Assembly (NCBI RefSeq): GCF_037076455.1
Contig: NZ_AP028679.1
Location: 263,501 to 327,500, forward strand
DNA: 64,000 bases
Reading direction: 5' to 3'
Origin: Desulfoferula mesophila
GTDB lineage: Bacteria; Desulfobacterota; Desulfarculia; Desulfarculales; Desulfarculaceae
Positions 33,090 to 42,161 of this stretch are shown here, piece by piece (positions within the stretch are counted from its first letter, which is position 1; each line of letters begins with the position of its first letter). The translations under genes and the position numbers were made by a program. A model generated the notes under the pieces. It saw nothing but the letters and a program-made list of their open reading frames with translations, had not been told where the DNA came from and made no database searches.

Positions 33090-33833
33090 ATGGCCGCGCT
33101 GAGCGTGCGCTTCCTGGGCTCCGGCGACGCCTTCGGCCACGGCGGGCGCCTGCAGGCCTGCATCCTGCTGGAGTGGGCCAACCGCCGGGTGCTTTTGGAT
33201 TGCGGGGCCACGGCTCTGGTTTCCTTGCAGCGCCACGGGGTGGAGCCGGACTCCATCGACGGCATCCTGATCTCCCATCTGCACGGCGACCACTTCGGCG
33301 GGCTGCCCTACTTCATCCTGGACGCCCAGCTTCACTCCAAGCGCACCAGGCCCCTGCCGCTGGCCGGGCCCCGGGGCCTGGCCGCGCGCCTGGAGCAGGC
33401 CCTGGAGGTGAACTTCCCCGGCTCCAGCCGGGTCCAGCGCAAGTTCACCACCCCCATCACCGAACTGGCGGCCGGCCCGGCCCGTGATTGGTGCGGAATG
33501 TCGGTGCGGGCGGCCGAGGGGCTGCACGCCTCGGGCGCGCCGGCCTTGGCCCTGAGGCTGGAGGCGGCGGGCAAGAGCGTGGCCTACACCGGCGACACCC
33601 AGTGGGTGGACGGGCTCATGCCCCTGATGGGCGGAGCGGACCTCCTGATCGCCGAAGCCTATTTTTACGAGCGGCCCATCAAGTATCACCTGAGCGCCGC
33701 CGACGTGCTCACCCGCCGCGAGGCGCTGGCCCCGGGGCGCCTGGTGTTCACCCACATGGGTCCGGACATGCTGGCCCACGCAGACGAGTTTCCCGGCGAG
33801 ACGGCGGACGACGGCCTGACCCTGGTGCTTTAG
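33090..33833 (+). CDS. MBL-fold metallohydrolase (RNase Z/phosphodiesterase-like)
   Basis: 247 residues. 'LDCGATALVSL', 'SHLHGDHFGGLPYF' (HxHxDH zinc motif), 'YTGDTQW' and 'FTHMGPDM' are in the order of the ribonuclease Z/arylsulfatase-like branch. It lacks the flexible arm of tRNA RNase Z, so a small-molecule phosphodiesterase or lactonase is equally likely. Cytoplasmic, no signal peptide. It follows the aminotransferase by 64 bp; GAGGAGTAAGGACC precedes the start. Confidence 0.88.
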   Translation: MAALSVRFLGSGDAFGHGGRLQACILLEWANRRVLLDCGATALVSLQRHGVEPDSIDGILISHLHGDHFGGLPYFILDAQLHSKRTRPLPLAGPRGLAARLEQALEVNFPGSSRVQRKFTTPITELAAGPARDWCGMSVRAAEGLHASGAPALALRLEAAGKSVAYTGDTQWVDGLMPLMGGADLLIAEAYFYERPIKYHLSAADVLTRREALAPGRLVFTHMGPDMLAHADEFPGETADDGLTLVL

Positions 33834-33924
33834 CGGGTCCGAAACCAGCCGCCAAGGGCATATGCACGGAGGCCGCCTCCGGGGGAGCCCCGGCGGCGGC
33901 CTCGCAGGTGCGAACCCGAGTGGG

Positions 33925-34317
33925 CTAGCCGATGATGCGCTGCACCTCGGCCAGTAGTTCCTCGGGCTCGGGGGGCTTTTCGATGTAGCCCTCGGGCTCG
34001 GGCACGCTCTGGCCCTTGAACTGGTCCAGGACCTTTTGGGAGTGCAGGAAGGTTTTGCGGGCCAGGCCGCTGATGATCAGCACCGGCACCGAGGCGTATT
34101 CGGGGTTGGTCTTGATGTCGCGGTACATCCTGATGCCGCTCTGTTTGGGCATCATCACGTCCAGGGTGACCAGGTCCGGCTTGGTCTCCTGAAACTTCCG
34201 CCAGCCCTGCTCGCCGTTTTCCGCCACCAAGGCCTTGTAGCCGTTGCTGTCCAGCAGGGTGGTGATAAAGGTGCGAACGTCCATCTCGTCGTCCACCACC
34301 AAAACTCTCTTGGGCAT
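33925..34317 (-). CDS. Single-domain response regulator (receiver)
   Basis: 130 residues, only a CheY-like receiver. Acidic pocket 'VDDEMD', phospho-acceptor Asp in 'LVTLDVMMP', and 'YIEKPPEPEE' with the switch Lys. The segment between 'LIISG' and 'GYIEK' is longer than usual. With no output domain it likely relays or sequesters phosphate from the kinases upstream. Last gene of the minus-strand signalling operon that starts at 38302. Confidence 0.92.
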   Translation of the reverse strand: MPKRVLVVDDEMDVRTFITTLLDSNGYKALVAENGEQGWRKFQETKPDLVTLDVMMPKQSGIRMYRDIKTNPEYASVPVLIISGLARKTFLHSQKVLDQFKGQSVPEPEGYIEKPPEPEELLAEVQRIIG

Positions 34318-34333
34318 GCTTTCCCTCCCTGGG

Positions 34334-34804
34334 CTAAAGGGTGTAGGTGCGTTCGGGGTTGCGGATGGCCATCACGTGGCAGGGGCAGCGCTTGGCCACC
34401 TGCTCCACCGTGCTGCCGTAGTGGGTGTCCTCCCTTACGGAGGCGCCCTCCATGCCCATGACCACCAGGTCCACGTCGTTTTCACGCACGTAGCGCAGTA
34501 TCTCCACGAAGGGGGTGCCCGCCAGCACCACCCAGACCACGTCGATGCCCTCCACCTTGGCCGCGTAGCGGGCCTTGAGGTCCTCGGTGATCTTGGCCAA
34601 GAGCTCCGGCGAGGCGTAGGTAACGTCGCCGGGCTCGGCGCCCTCGTCGGTCTCGGTGGGCATGTAGCGCATGGTGGAATGGGGGCAGTGCAAAATGTGC
34701 AGCTTGGCCCCGTGGCGGCGCGCCAGATCCACCGCGTGGTGCAGGGCTATCTCCGCGTCCTCGGAGAAGTCGGTGCAGTAGAGAATGTTCTTGTATGCGA
34801 TCAT
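34334..34804 (-). CDS. Universal stress protein (UspA family)
   Basis: 156 residues. N-terminal 'YKNILYCTDFSEDAEIAL' and ATP-loop motif 'VVMGMEGASVREDTHYGSTV' (a G-2x-G-9x-GS variant) indicate an ATP-binding Usp. It sits between the two response-regulator-type genes, so its level probably follows that signalling operon. Only 16 bp separate it from the receiver gene. Confidence 0.92.
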   Translation of the reverse strand: MIAYKNILYCTDFSEDAEIALHHAVDLARRHGAKLHILHCPHSTMRYMPTETDEGAEPGDVTYASPELLAKITEDLKARYAAKVEGIDVVWVVLAGTPFVEILRYVRENDVDLVVMGMEGASVREDTHYGSTVEQVAKRCPCHVMAIRNPERTYTL

Positions 34805-34832
34805 CGGGTCACCTCCCGTAATTTATCCGTAC

Positions 34833-36002
34833 CTAGTCCGCGTATTTCAGATAGGCCGCGCGCCCGGCGGCGGGCAGCACCAGGCTGAACAGGGCGCCGC
34901 GCGTGGGCGAGGTGTTGAACTCCACCCGGCCGTGGTGCTCGCTGGCCGTCTTGTGGGCCACCATGAGCCCCAGGCCGGTGCCCGAGGAGCCCTTGGTGCT
35001 GTAGAAGCCCTTGAAGATGTGCTCGATGGCCTCGGGGTCCAGGCCCGCCCCGTTGTCGCGCACCATCAGGCACACCTCCCGCGAGTCGCCCCCGGCGCTG
35101 ATGACCACCTTGCCGTCGATCATCTCCGAGGCCGCGTCTATGCCGTTGCTCACCAGGTTGAGAAAGGCCTCCAGGATCATGCGGTGGTCGGCCATGGCCA
35201 ACGGGCCTTCGCCATGGGGCAGCTCGGTCTGGAGGATCACCCCCTTGCTCTCGGCCTCCGAAGCCATGATGCGCGCCGCTTCTTCGAGCAGCTCCTTGAG
35301 GGACAGCGGGGCCAGGTCCGGGACCCTGGGTTTGGCGATGGTCATCAGGTCGCCCACCAGGTCCTGCACCCGCCCCAGGTTGCGCTCCAGCATGCGCATG
35401 CCCTCGTCGGTGATGGGTTTTTGCGAGCTGGTGATCCCCTGCTCCACCATGTAGATGCCGCCCTTGAGCCCGGCCAGCATGTTTTTCAGCGAATGAACCA
35501 GGGCGCTCACCGTCTCGCCCACCGCGGCCAGGCGCTCGGCGGCCACCACCTTGGCCGCGGCCTCGGCCACCCGCCGCTCTAGATCCCTGGTGTAGCCGTG
35601 GAGCTGGGCCTTGAGGGTCAGGCGCTCGGCGGCCCGCTTGAGGGCCACCTCCAAGGCCTGCTCGCTCACCGGCTTGGTGACGAAATCGCTGGCCATGAGC
35701 TGCAACGAGCGCACCGCCAGGTCCATGTCGCCGTGGCCGGTGATGACGATCACCTCGGTGTCCGGGCTCATGGACTTGATGCGCTTGAGCACCTCTATGC
35801 CGTCCAAGCCGGGCATCTTGATGTCGGTGAGCACGATGTCGGGCTTTTGCTCCTCAAAAACCTTGAGGCCCTCGGTGCCGTCGGCGGCGGTGCGCACCGT
35901 GTAGCCGTCGGCGCCCAGCGACAGGGCCATCATGCTGCGGATGCCCTCCTCGTCGTCGATGACCAGCAGGCTGGGATAGGGGGGAGGGGGGTGCTCGCTC
36001 AT
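34833..36002 (-). CDS. Receiver-histidine kinase hybrid
   Basis: 389 residues. Receiver about 10-125 (Asp in 'IVLTDIKMPGLDG'), coiled linker, dimerization helix with a His in 'SALVHSLKNMLAGL' (about 178), and HATPase with N-box 'LNLVSNGIDAA', 'DNGAGLD' and 'GTGLGL'. The input domain is thus a receiver, so this kinase can be driven by another kinase, most likely the heme-motif kinase whose stop codon overlaps its start. Confidence 0.92.
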   Translation of the reverse strand: MSEHPPPPYPSLLVIDDEEGIRSMMALSLGADGYTVRTAADGTEGLKVFEEQKPDIVLTDIKMPGLDGIEVLKRIKSMSPDTEVIVITGHGDMDLAVRSLQLMASDFVTKPVSEQALEVALKRAAERLTLKAQLHGYTRDLERRVAEAAAKVVAAERLAAVGETVSALVHSLKNMLAGLKGGIYMVEQGITSSQKPITDEGMRMLERNLGRVQDLVGDLMTIAKPRVPDLAPLSLKELLEEAARIMASEAESKGVILQTELPHGEGPLAMADHRMILEAFLNLVSNGIDAASEMIDGKVVISAGGDSREVCLMVRDNGAGLDPEAIEHIFKGFYSTKGSSGTGLGLMVAHKTASEHHGRVEFNTSPTRGALFSLVLPAAGRAAYLKYAD

Positions 36003-38302
36003 GTCTTGGCCTCCTGGCGCAACGGGAAGCCGAGCCGGAAGGTGGCGCCCTGGCCGGGACGGTTGTCCACCTTGATGCCGCCGCCGAAGTCGCGCACGAT
36101 GCCGTAGGAAATGCTCAGGCCCAGGCCGGTGCCCTTGCCCACCTCCTTGGTGGTGAAAAAGGGCTCGAAGATGCGGTCCAGGTTTGGCGCCGGGATGCCC
36201 CCGCCGTTGTCGGACACGGTGACCACCGCCTGCCCTTGGTCCACGAAGCTGGCTATGGCGATGCGCCCCTGCAGCTCGGGCAACTCGCGCCGGCGCTCCT
36301 CGATGGCGTCGCGGGCGTTCATGATCAGGTTGATCAACACCTGCTCCAGGCGGTTGGCATCGCCCAGGATCAGCGGCAGGTTGGCGTCGAGGTTGGTTTC
36401 CACCTCAATATTATGCACTCTGAGCTGTTGGCCCAACAAACCCAAAACGCCCTGGATGGGCTGATTCAGGGACACGTTCTCGGTCCTGACCTCGTGCTTG
36501 CGCCCGAATTCGCGCAAATGATCGATGATACGCCGGGCCCGCTCCACCTGTTGGGTCATTTCCCGGGCCACCTGCATGAGCTGCTCAGGGGTGGGGTTTT
36601 GTCCCCGGGAGAGCAGCTTGCTCAAAAAGCCCGAGCCGGCGGCGATGACGGTCAGCGGCTGGTTGAGTTCGTGGGCCACCCCGGCGCTCATCTCGCCCAG
36701 GGTGGCCATCTTGGCCGCCTGGATGAGCTGCTGCTCGGTTTGCAGGCGCTCGGTCATGTCCGAGGTGGTGGCGATCACCGCCTTGCGGCCCATGTGCTCG
36801 CCGTAGCTGGCCCTGAGGTTGACGAAAAACACCTCGCCCCCGGCCCGCTGCTGGCGCACCGTGGAGAGGAAGGCCCCCTTGAGGGACAGGAAGTTGCGCA
36901 CCTGGGCGCGGTCGGAGGCGGGGGTGAGGTCCAAAAAGGAGCGGCCGATGAGCTGGGGCAGGGGATAGCCGTATTCGTCGGCCGCGCGGTTGTTGGCGTC
37001 CAGTATCTCCATGGTGGCGTCGTCGAAGACGAAGATGGGGTTGGGGTCGTTGTCGAAAAACAGGCGGTACTTTTCCTCGGAGCGCTTGAGCTCCTCCTTC
37101 AGGCGCACCACGTCGGTGATGTCGGTGGCCATTTCCATCACCGCCAGGATCTCCCCCTCCCGGTCGGTGATGGGCGAGGTCAGGTTGAGGAAATAGCGGG
37201 GGGTGCCGTCGGCCCCGATCACCTTTTCCTCGGCGCTGTGCACCCGGCCGTCGGCCAGGGTCTTGGCCACCGCGCAGTTGGGGCAGCGCGAGTCGCGGCC
37301 CTTGTAGGCCTGGTAGCAGTGGTGCCCCACGCTGTGGCCGAAGTCCTTCTCGAAGCGCTTGTTGTGGGCCACCAGGATGAAGTCCGCGTCCTGCACGCTG
37401 ATGTAGCAGGGCACCTCCTCGAACAGGCGCTGGTATTGCAGGCGGCCGCACTCCAGGTCGTCGGTCTTTTCCTTGATGCCCCGGCGCATGAGGTCGAAGG
37501 CCTCGGCCACCGCGCCGATCTCGTCCTTGGTGCGGGGCACTATGGGCTGGTCGTAGTCGCCGGCGGTGATGCGCCGGGTGGCCCCCAACAGGCTGGTCAG
37601 GGGGCGGTTGACGAACAGGAAGGTGAACACCGCCACCACCGCGCAGATCACCGCCGAGAGAACCGCCGCGTAGAAAACCACCTGGCGGGTGGTGGAGGCC
37701 ACCTCCCGGTCCACCTGGCCCAGGGACAGGGCCACGTCCAGGACCCCCAGCACCTTTTGTTCCGGCGGGTGCACGTGGCAGGGGTCGGTGTAGCAGGCGG
37801 GTTCGGTGTAGATGGGGTTGACCACCCCCAGCACCCGGTGGCCCGGCTCCGTGGCGTTGCCGGCCAGGCTGAAGATGCGGCTGCGCTCGGCGATGGCCAG
37901 GCGCTCCAAGGGGCGGTCCTTGAAGTGGCAGCCGAAGCAGGCCTCGCTCTCCATGTCCACCATGCGGCCGATCTCCCCGGCCCGGCTGCTGAACATGATG
38001 CGGCCCTTTTTGTTGAGCACCCGGATCGACTCCACCCCCGGCTGGCGGCCCATGGCCTCGATCACCTGATGCAGGCTTTGGCGCTGGTCCTTGAGCATGT
38101 CGTAGCGGGTGGCCCGCTTTACCGTGTCGCTGAACCAGTTGCCGGCCTGGCGCATCCTCTCGATGGAGCTTCTCTCCTGCTGGCGCACCGCCCAGTAGGC
38201 CGAGGCGGTGGTCAACACCAAAAGGCTCACTCCCACCCAGACCGTCAATTTGAAGGCCAGGCGGTTGGTCAGCTTGATTTGGTGCCGGGGCAGAGAAGCC
38301 AT
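35999..38302 (-). CDS. Membrane histidine kinase with periplasmic heme motifs and PAS domains
   Basis: 767 residues. Two membrane helices (about 18-38 and 208-232) enclose a periplasmic domain with C122-F-G-C125-H126 and C170-x4-C175-H176, typical of c-type heme-binding sensor domains. Then HAMP (about 232-285), two PAS domains (the first with '[20 protein letters not shown]'), HisKA ('[13 protein letters not shown]') and HATPase ('[11 protein letters not shown]'). It probably senses redox state or a gas at heme and signals to the following kinase and receiver. Overlaps the next gene by 4 bp. Confidence 0.92.
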   Translation of the reverse strand: MASLPRHQIKLTNRLAFKLTVWVGVSLLVLTTASAYWAVRQQERSSIERMRQAGNWFSDTVKRATRYDMLKDQRQSLHQVIEAMGRQPGVESIRVLNKKGRIMFSSRAGEIGRMVDMESEACFGCHFKDRPLERLAIAERSRIFSLAGNATEPGHRVLGVVNPIYTEPACYTDPCHVHPPEQKVLGVLDVALSLGQVDREVASTTRQVVFYAAVLSAVICAVVAVFTFLFVNRPLTSLLGATRRITAGDYDQPIVPRTKDEIGAVAEAFDLMRRGIKEKTDDLECGRLQYQRLFEEVPCYISVQDADFILVAHNKRFEKDFGHSVGHHCYQAYKGRDSRCPNCAVAKTLADGRVHSAEEKVIGADGTPRYFLNLTSPITDREGEILAVMEMATDITDVVRLKEELKRSEEKYRLFFDNDPNPIFVFDDATMEILDANNRAADEYGYPLPQLIGRSFLDLTPASDRAQVRNFLSLKGAFLSTVRQQRAGGEVFFVNLRASYGEHMGRKAVIATTSDMTERLQTEQQLIQAAKMATLGEMSAGVAHELNQPLTVIAAGSGFLSKLLSRGQNPTPEQLMQVAREMTQQVERARRIIDHLREFGRKHEVRTENVSLNQPIQGVLGLLGQQLRVHNIEVETNLDANLPLILGDANRLEQVLINLIMNARDAIEERRRELPELQGRIAIASFVDQGQAVVTVSDNGGGIPAPNLDRIFEPFFTTKEVGKGTGLGLSISYGIVRDFGGGIKVDNRPGQGATFRLGFPLRQEAKT

Positions 38303-38341
38303 CTTGCCTATCCCGAGTTAGTCAGGTGGTTCACTGTGGTG

Positions 38342-38359
38342 AAGCACAACTCGCGCCAA
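38342..38359 (-). promoter_or_regulatory. Sigma-54 (-24/-12) promoter for the kinase operon
   Basis: Read on the minus strand: TTGGCGCGAGTTGTGCTT. It matches the YTGGCACGrnnnTTGCW consensus at nearly all positions (A to G at -22, first T of TTGC to G). It lies 40 bp ahead of the kinase start. Confidence 0.72.
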
Positions 38360-38430
38360 ACGGCCCAAAAATTATATATCAATAATATGCGTGGGTTAAA
38401 TCACTAAGTTGTTTTGGGGGGGTTTTGAGG

Positions 38431-38550
38431 TGTTGCGCCGCGGCGCAACAGTGGCGCAACGTTTCGGCTCGTGGTCCGGCTTGCGGCCCCAATTGTCGGC
38501 TTATAATGGTGTTGCGCCTGCTGCAACAGTATCGTTGCGGCTATGCAACG
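38431..38550. promoter_or_regulatory. Three palindromic activator sites (GTTGC-n-GCAAC)
   Basis: 38431-38450 is the perfect palindrome TGTTGCGCCGCGGCGCAACA, followed by a half site GCGCAAC ending 38460. Two more inverted repeats are TGTTGC...GCAACA (38510-38528) and CGTTGC...GCAACG (38533-38550). They lie 70-190 bp upstream of the -24/-12 promoter, the place for enhancer sites, and next to the end of an activator gene that is the likely binder. Confidence 0.7.
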
Positions 38551-38556
38551 CTCGGC

Positions 38557-39867
38557 TCAGGGCTTGGCGATGTCCAGGCGCTTCATGCGCCGCCACAGGG
38601 TGGTGCGGTTGATGCCCAGCTCCGCCGCGGCCTGGGTCTGGTTCCAGTTGTGGCGCTCAAGAAGCTGAAACAGCTCATCTTTTTCCCGGTGGGTCTCTTC
38701 GGGTGCCAGGCAGGCGGCCTCCCGATCCAGATCCTTGGGCAGATGGTGCAGCTTGATCACGTCGCCCCGGCACAACAGGCAGGCGTGCTCCAAGATGTTC
38801 TCCAGCTCGCGCACGTTGCCCGGATAGTCGTGGTTGAGCAGCACGTTGAGGGCCTCGGGCGAAAAGCGGCAGATGTAGGTGCCGTTCTCCACGTTTTTGC
38901 GCTGGATGAATTTGCGGATGAACAGGGGGACGTCCTCGCGGCGCTCCCTGAGCGGGGGCACGGTGACTTTGATCACGTTGAGGCGATAATAGAGGTCCTC
39001 GCGGAACAGGCCCTTTTCCACCTGGCGGTGCAGGGGCTTGTTGCTGGCGGCCAGGATGCGCACGTCCACCTTGGTGACCGCGCGGGCCCCCAGGGGGAAG
39101 AACTCCTGCTCCTCTAACACCCGAAGCAGCTTGGCCTGCAGGGCCAGGGGCAGCTCGCTGATCTCGTCCAGGAACAGGCTGCCCCCGTCGGCCAGCTGGA
39201 AACGGCCCGGCTTGTCGCGCTCGGCCCCGGTAAAGGCCCCCTTGGCATAGCCGAACAGCTCGCTTTCCAAGAGGTTTTCCGGCAGGGCCGCGCAGTTGAC
39301 CTTGATGAGCGGCTTGGAGGCCCGGGGGCTGTTGTAGTGGACGAGCTGGGCCAGGAGGTCCTTGCCCGTGCCGGTGTTGCCCTCAAAGAGCACGGTCACC
39401 TTGCTGGGCGCGGCCACCTTGAGGGTGTCGAAGATGCGCCGCACTCCGGGGCTCTCGCCGATGAAGTCCTCCCAGCGGCGTCCCTCCTGCTCCTGGTGGG
39501 CCAGTTGGCCGCCCAGGTGCAGGCTCTGCAGGGTCTCCACCCCGCCCACGACGTCCCCGTCCTCATTGAAAAGCGGCGCGGCGCACACCCGGACCGGCAC
39601 CACCGAGCGGCCGCGCTGGCGGATGAACACCGCCTCCAGCCCCTCCTGCTCCTCGCCGTTTTCCATGGCCCTGAGCACCGGGCAATACTCGTCGCACAGG
39701 GTGGACTGGAGCACCTCGCCGCACAGGCGGCCCAGGGCCTGCTCCCGGCTCACCCCGGTGATCTGCTCCGCGGCGCGGTTGAAATAGGTCACCCGGCCGT
39801 GGCGGTCCATGGCCAAAACCCCCAGGGAGATGGATTCCAGGATCAGGTTAAGCCGGGTGGGTAGCAT
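38557..39867 (-). CDS. Sigma-54-dependent activator with PAS domain (Fis family)
   Basis: 436 residues. PAS about 5-115 with Cys in 'GRLCGEVLQSTLCDEYCPVL', AAA+ domain with Walker A 'GNTGTGKD', the sigma-54 loop 'GAFTGA' and 'DEISELPL', and a Fis helix-turn-helix ('TQAAAELGINRTTLWRRMKR'). It opens sigma-54 promoters in response to a PAS signal. Tandem with the kinase operon on the same strand; it probably binds the three palindromes just after its own stop codon. Confidence 0.94.
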   Translation of the reverse strand: MLPTRLNLILESISLGVLAMDRHGRVTYFNRAAEQITGVSREQALGRLCGEVLQSTLCDEYCPVLRAMENGEEQEGLEAVFIRQRGRSVVPVRVCAAPLFNEDGDVVGGVETLQSLHLGGQLAHQEQEGRRWEDFIGESPGVRRIFDTLKVAAPSKVTVLFEGNTGTGKDLLAQLVHYNSPRASKPLIKVNCAALPENLLESELFGYAKGAFTGAERDKPGRFQLADGGSLFLDEISELPLALQAKLLRVLEEQEFFPLGARAVTKVDVRILAASNKPLHRQVEKGLFREDLYYRLNVIKVTVPPLRERREDVPLFIRKFIQRKNVENGTYICRFSPEALNVLLNHDYPGNVRELENILEHACLLCRGDVIKLHHLPKDLDREAACLAPEETHREKDELFQLLERHNWNQTQAAAELGINRTTLWRRMKRLDIAKP

Positions 39868-39998
39868 GCGCCTCTCGCGAGCCGGTGTTCTTCAACGATC
39901 GGTAAATTAGTTAATTTTTAATGATGACAAGATGTTTCCTTACCCAGCCCCGGGCGGGCTGTCAAGAAAATTGCTATACCCTACTTGAGTACTTGCCT

Positions 39999-40015
39999 CT
40001 GGCGCAACCGTTGAG
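39999..40015 (+). promoter_or_regulatory. Possible -24/-12 promoter
   Basis: CTGGCGCAACCGTTGAG fits the sigma-54 pattern except GTTGA for the -12 TTGC. It lies about 60 bp ahead of the small CxxC gene. Weak evidence. Confidence 0.3.
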
Positions 40016-40075
40016 CTACAGTAATCCGGTCGAAATAGCAGGCGTAGCACTCTTTACGGCAAGCGAGGAGCGCAC

Positions 40076-40342
40076 GTGACGCCAGATCGTACTTGCAAGC
40101 GGTGTTCGGTGGCCAGGGTCAACGCTCTGGTGAGAGCGTACCAAAAAGCCCAGGAGGGCGATTCGTCCACCCTGGGCCGCTTGAAGGAACTGGCCAACCT
40201 GGTCCAGGGCCGGGGGTTGCATCAGGCGAGAGGCCTGTTGACCCCAGGCCACCGGGACAAGGAACTGCGGGCCATCTGCTGGAACATTTCTTCCTTTTTG
40301 GAGGACAGCGAGGTGGAGCGCATCCTGGGCCAGAAGGTTTAG
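40076..40342 (+). CDS. Small CxxC protein, unknown
   Basis: 88 residues, GTG start after GAGGAG. 'TCKRCSVARVNALVRAYQKA' followed by helical sequence loosely recalls the iron-sulfur end of NuoF-type proteins, with only part of the Cys set, so this is tentative. No membrane segment. It lies alone between two sigma-54 activator genes and may be a target or partner of one of them. Confidence 0.55.
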   Translation: MTPDRTCKRCSVARVNALVRAYQKAQEGDSSTLGRLKELANLVQGRGLHQARGLLTPGHRDKELRAICWNISSFLEDSEVERILGQKV

Positions 40343-40422
40343 CCGGCCGTCTTTCCTACCATTATCCTTGATTAAAACGCCTATTGGTGTAGTCTGTCCT
40401 GGTGCAGTGCGCAGGAGAAGGC

Positions 40423-42156
40423 ATGCCCTCCGGTGAACCAGAATTCCAGGTTATGAGCGGCGAGGCGGTGGTGGCCGTGGACGGCGCCCACCGCATAATG
40501 GGGGCCAACCGCGCCGCCCTGCAGCTCATGGCCGGTGAGATGGCCGTGGGCGAGGTGCTGGGACTGTCGGGCTTTTTAGAGGGCCCGGACCTGGCCCTGG
40601 CCCAGAGCGCCCTGGACGCGGCCCTGGGCCGAGGCGAACCGTCCCACCAGATCCAGGCCCAGGCCCGCGACGCCGCCGGGCAGGAGTTCACCTGTGAATA
40701 CTCCATCAATCCCCTCTTCGGCCCCGGCCGCCAGGTGGTGGGGGCCATGATCAACCTGCGCGACCTGGACTTCGCCCCCCTGAGCAGCGGCCGCCTGGAG
40801 CCGGGGGAGTCCCTGCCCCGCATGCCGCGGCTGGGCTACCAGTCGCTGGTGGATAACCTGGCCGAGGGGATCTTCACCATCAACACCCGCTGGCGCATCA
40901 CCTCCTTCAACCAGAAGGCCGAGGAGATAACCGGCTACCGCAGCTCCGAGGTTTTGGGCCGCTATTGCTGGGACATCTTCCGCTCCGACCTGTGCGGCGC
41001 GGGCTGCCCCCTGCGCACCACCTTGGAGACCGGGGTGACCCGCATGGACCAGGACGTGCGCATGCTGGGCAAGGGGGGCAAGCGCCTGGGGGTCTTGGTA
41101 AACACCAGCGTGGTGCGCGACCGGGCGGGCTCGGTGGTGGGCGCGGTGGAGAGCTTTAGGCCCCTGGCCGGGCTGGACAGGAACCTGCTGCCCGAGACGG
41201 GCTCCAGCTTCAGCGACATCGTGGGGGCCAGCGAGCCCATGCGGCGGCTGTTCAACATGCTGCCCGACGTGGCGGTGAGCGGGGCCAACGTGCTCTTGCA
41301 GGGCGAGAGCGGCACCGGCAAGGAGCTGTTCGCCCGGGCCCTGCACCACCACTCCGCCCGGCGCGAGGGCCCCTTCGTGGCCGTGAACTGCTCGGCCCTG
41401 GCCGAGAGCCTGCTGGAGAGCGAGCTGTTCGGCCACGAAAAGGCGGCCTTCACCGGGGCGGTGCGCTCCAAGGTGGGGCGCTTCGAGCTGGCCAAGGGCG
41501 GCACCATCTTCCTGGACGAGATCGGCGAGCTCAAGCCGGAGCTGCAGGTCAAGCTGCTCAGGGTCTTGGAGCAGCGGGTCTTCGAGCGGGTGGGCGGCAC
41601 CCGGCTCATCCCCATGGACGCGCGCATCATCGCGGCCACCAACCGCGACCTGGCCGAGGCCATGGCCCAGGGCGTCTTTCGGGAGGATCTCTTCTACCGC
41701 CTGCGCACCGTGCCCCTGACCCTGCCGCCCCTGAGGCAGCGCAAGGACGACATCCCCATGCTGGTGGGCCATTTCATCAAGCAGCTCAACCAGCGCTACG
41801 CCAAGCAGGTGCGCTCCGTGGACCCCAAGGTGATGCGCATGTTCATGAACTACGACTGGCCGGGCAACGTGCGCGAGCTGGAGCGGGTCATGGAGCACGC
41901 CTACGTCTTCGTGAAAGGCCCCGTGATCCTGCCCGCCTATCTTCCGGCGCTCAGCGAGTTCTGGCACGAGCGGGGCGCGGCGGCGGCTGGCGGCCAGGCC
42001 CCGGCGGAGGCGGCGGAGGGCCCCAGGGACGACGAGCGCCGGGCCATCCTGGAGGCCCTGGAGCAGAGCGGCGGCCGCCGCCAAAAGGCGGCCGAGCTGT
42101 TGGGCATGAGCCGCACCTCCCTGTGGCGGCGCATGAAGGAGCTGGGCCTGAGCTAG
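40423..42156 (+). CDS. Sigma-54-dependent activator with two PAS domains (Fis family)
   Basis: 577 residues. Degenerate PAS about 10-110; second PAS about 140-250 with '[20 protein letters not shown]'. AAA+ domain with 'GESGTGKE', '[15 protein letters not shown]' and 'DEIGELKP', and Fis helix '[20 protein letters not shown]'. The loop that contacts sigma-54 is AAFTGA instead of GAFTGA, a rare change. ATG 40423 is chosen because AGGAGAAGG precedes it. Its target may be the NADH operon at 43655, next on this strand. Confidence 0.93.
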   Translation: MPSGEPEFQVMSGEAVVAVDGAHRIMGANRAALQLMAGEMAVGEVLGLSGFLEGPDLALAQSALDAALGRGEPSHQIQAQARDAAGQEFTCEYSINPLFGPGRQVVGAMINLRDLDFAPLSSGRLEPGESLPRMPRLGYQSLVDNLAEGIFTINTRWRITSFNQKAEEITGYRSSEVLGRYCWDIFRSDLCGAGCPLRTTLETGVTRMDQDVRMLGKGGKRLGVLVNTSVVRDRAGSVVGAVESFRPLAGLDRNLLPETGSSFSDIVGASEPMRRLFNMLPDVAVSGANVLLQGESGTGKELFARALHHHSARREGPFVAVNCSALAESLLESELFGHEKAAFTGAVRSKVGRFELAKGGTIFLDEIGELKPELQVKLLRVLEQRVFERVGGTRLIPMDARIIAATNRDLAEAMAQGVFREDLFYRLRTVPLTLPPLRQRKDDIPMLVGHFIKQLNQRYAKQVRSVDPKVMRMFMNYDWPGNVRELERVMEHAYVFVKGPVILPAYLPALSEFWHERGAAAAGGQAPAEAAEGPRDDERRAILEALEQSGGRRQKAAELLGMSRTSLWRRMKELGLS

Positions 42157-42161
42157 CCCGC

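Noticed and set aside
36236-38407. 723-codon frame opposite the heme-motif kinase
   Set aside because: Long antisense frames are expected opposite GC-rich genes. The protein is His/Val/Gly/Leu-rich with no domain, while the kinase on the other strand is fully recognisable.
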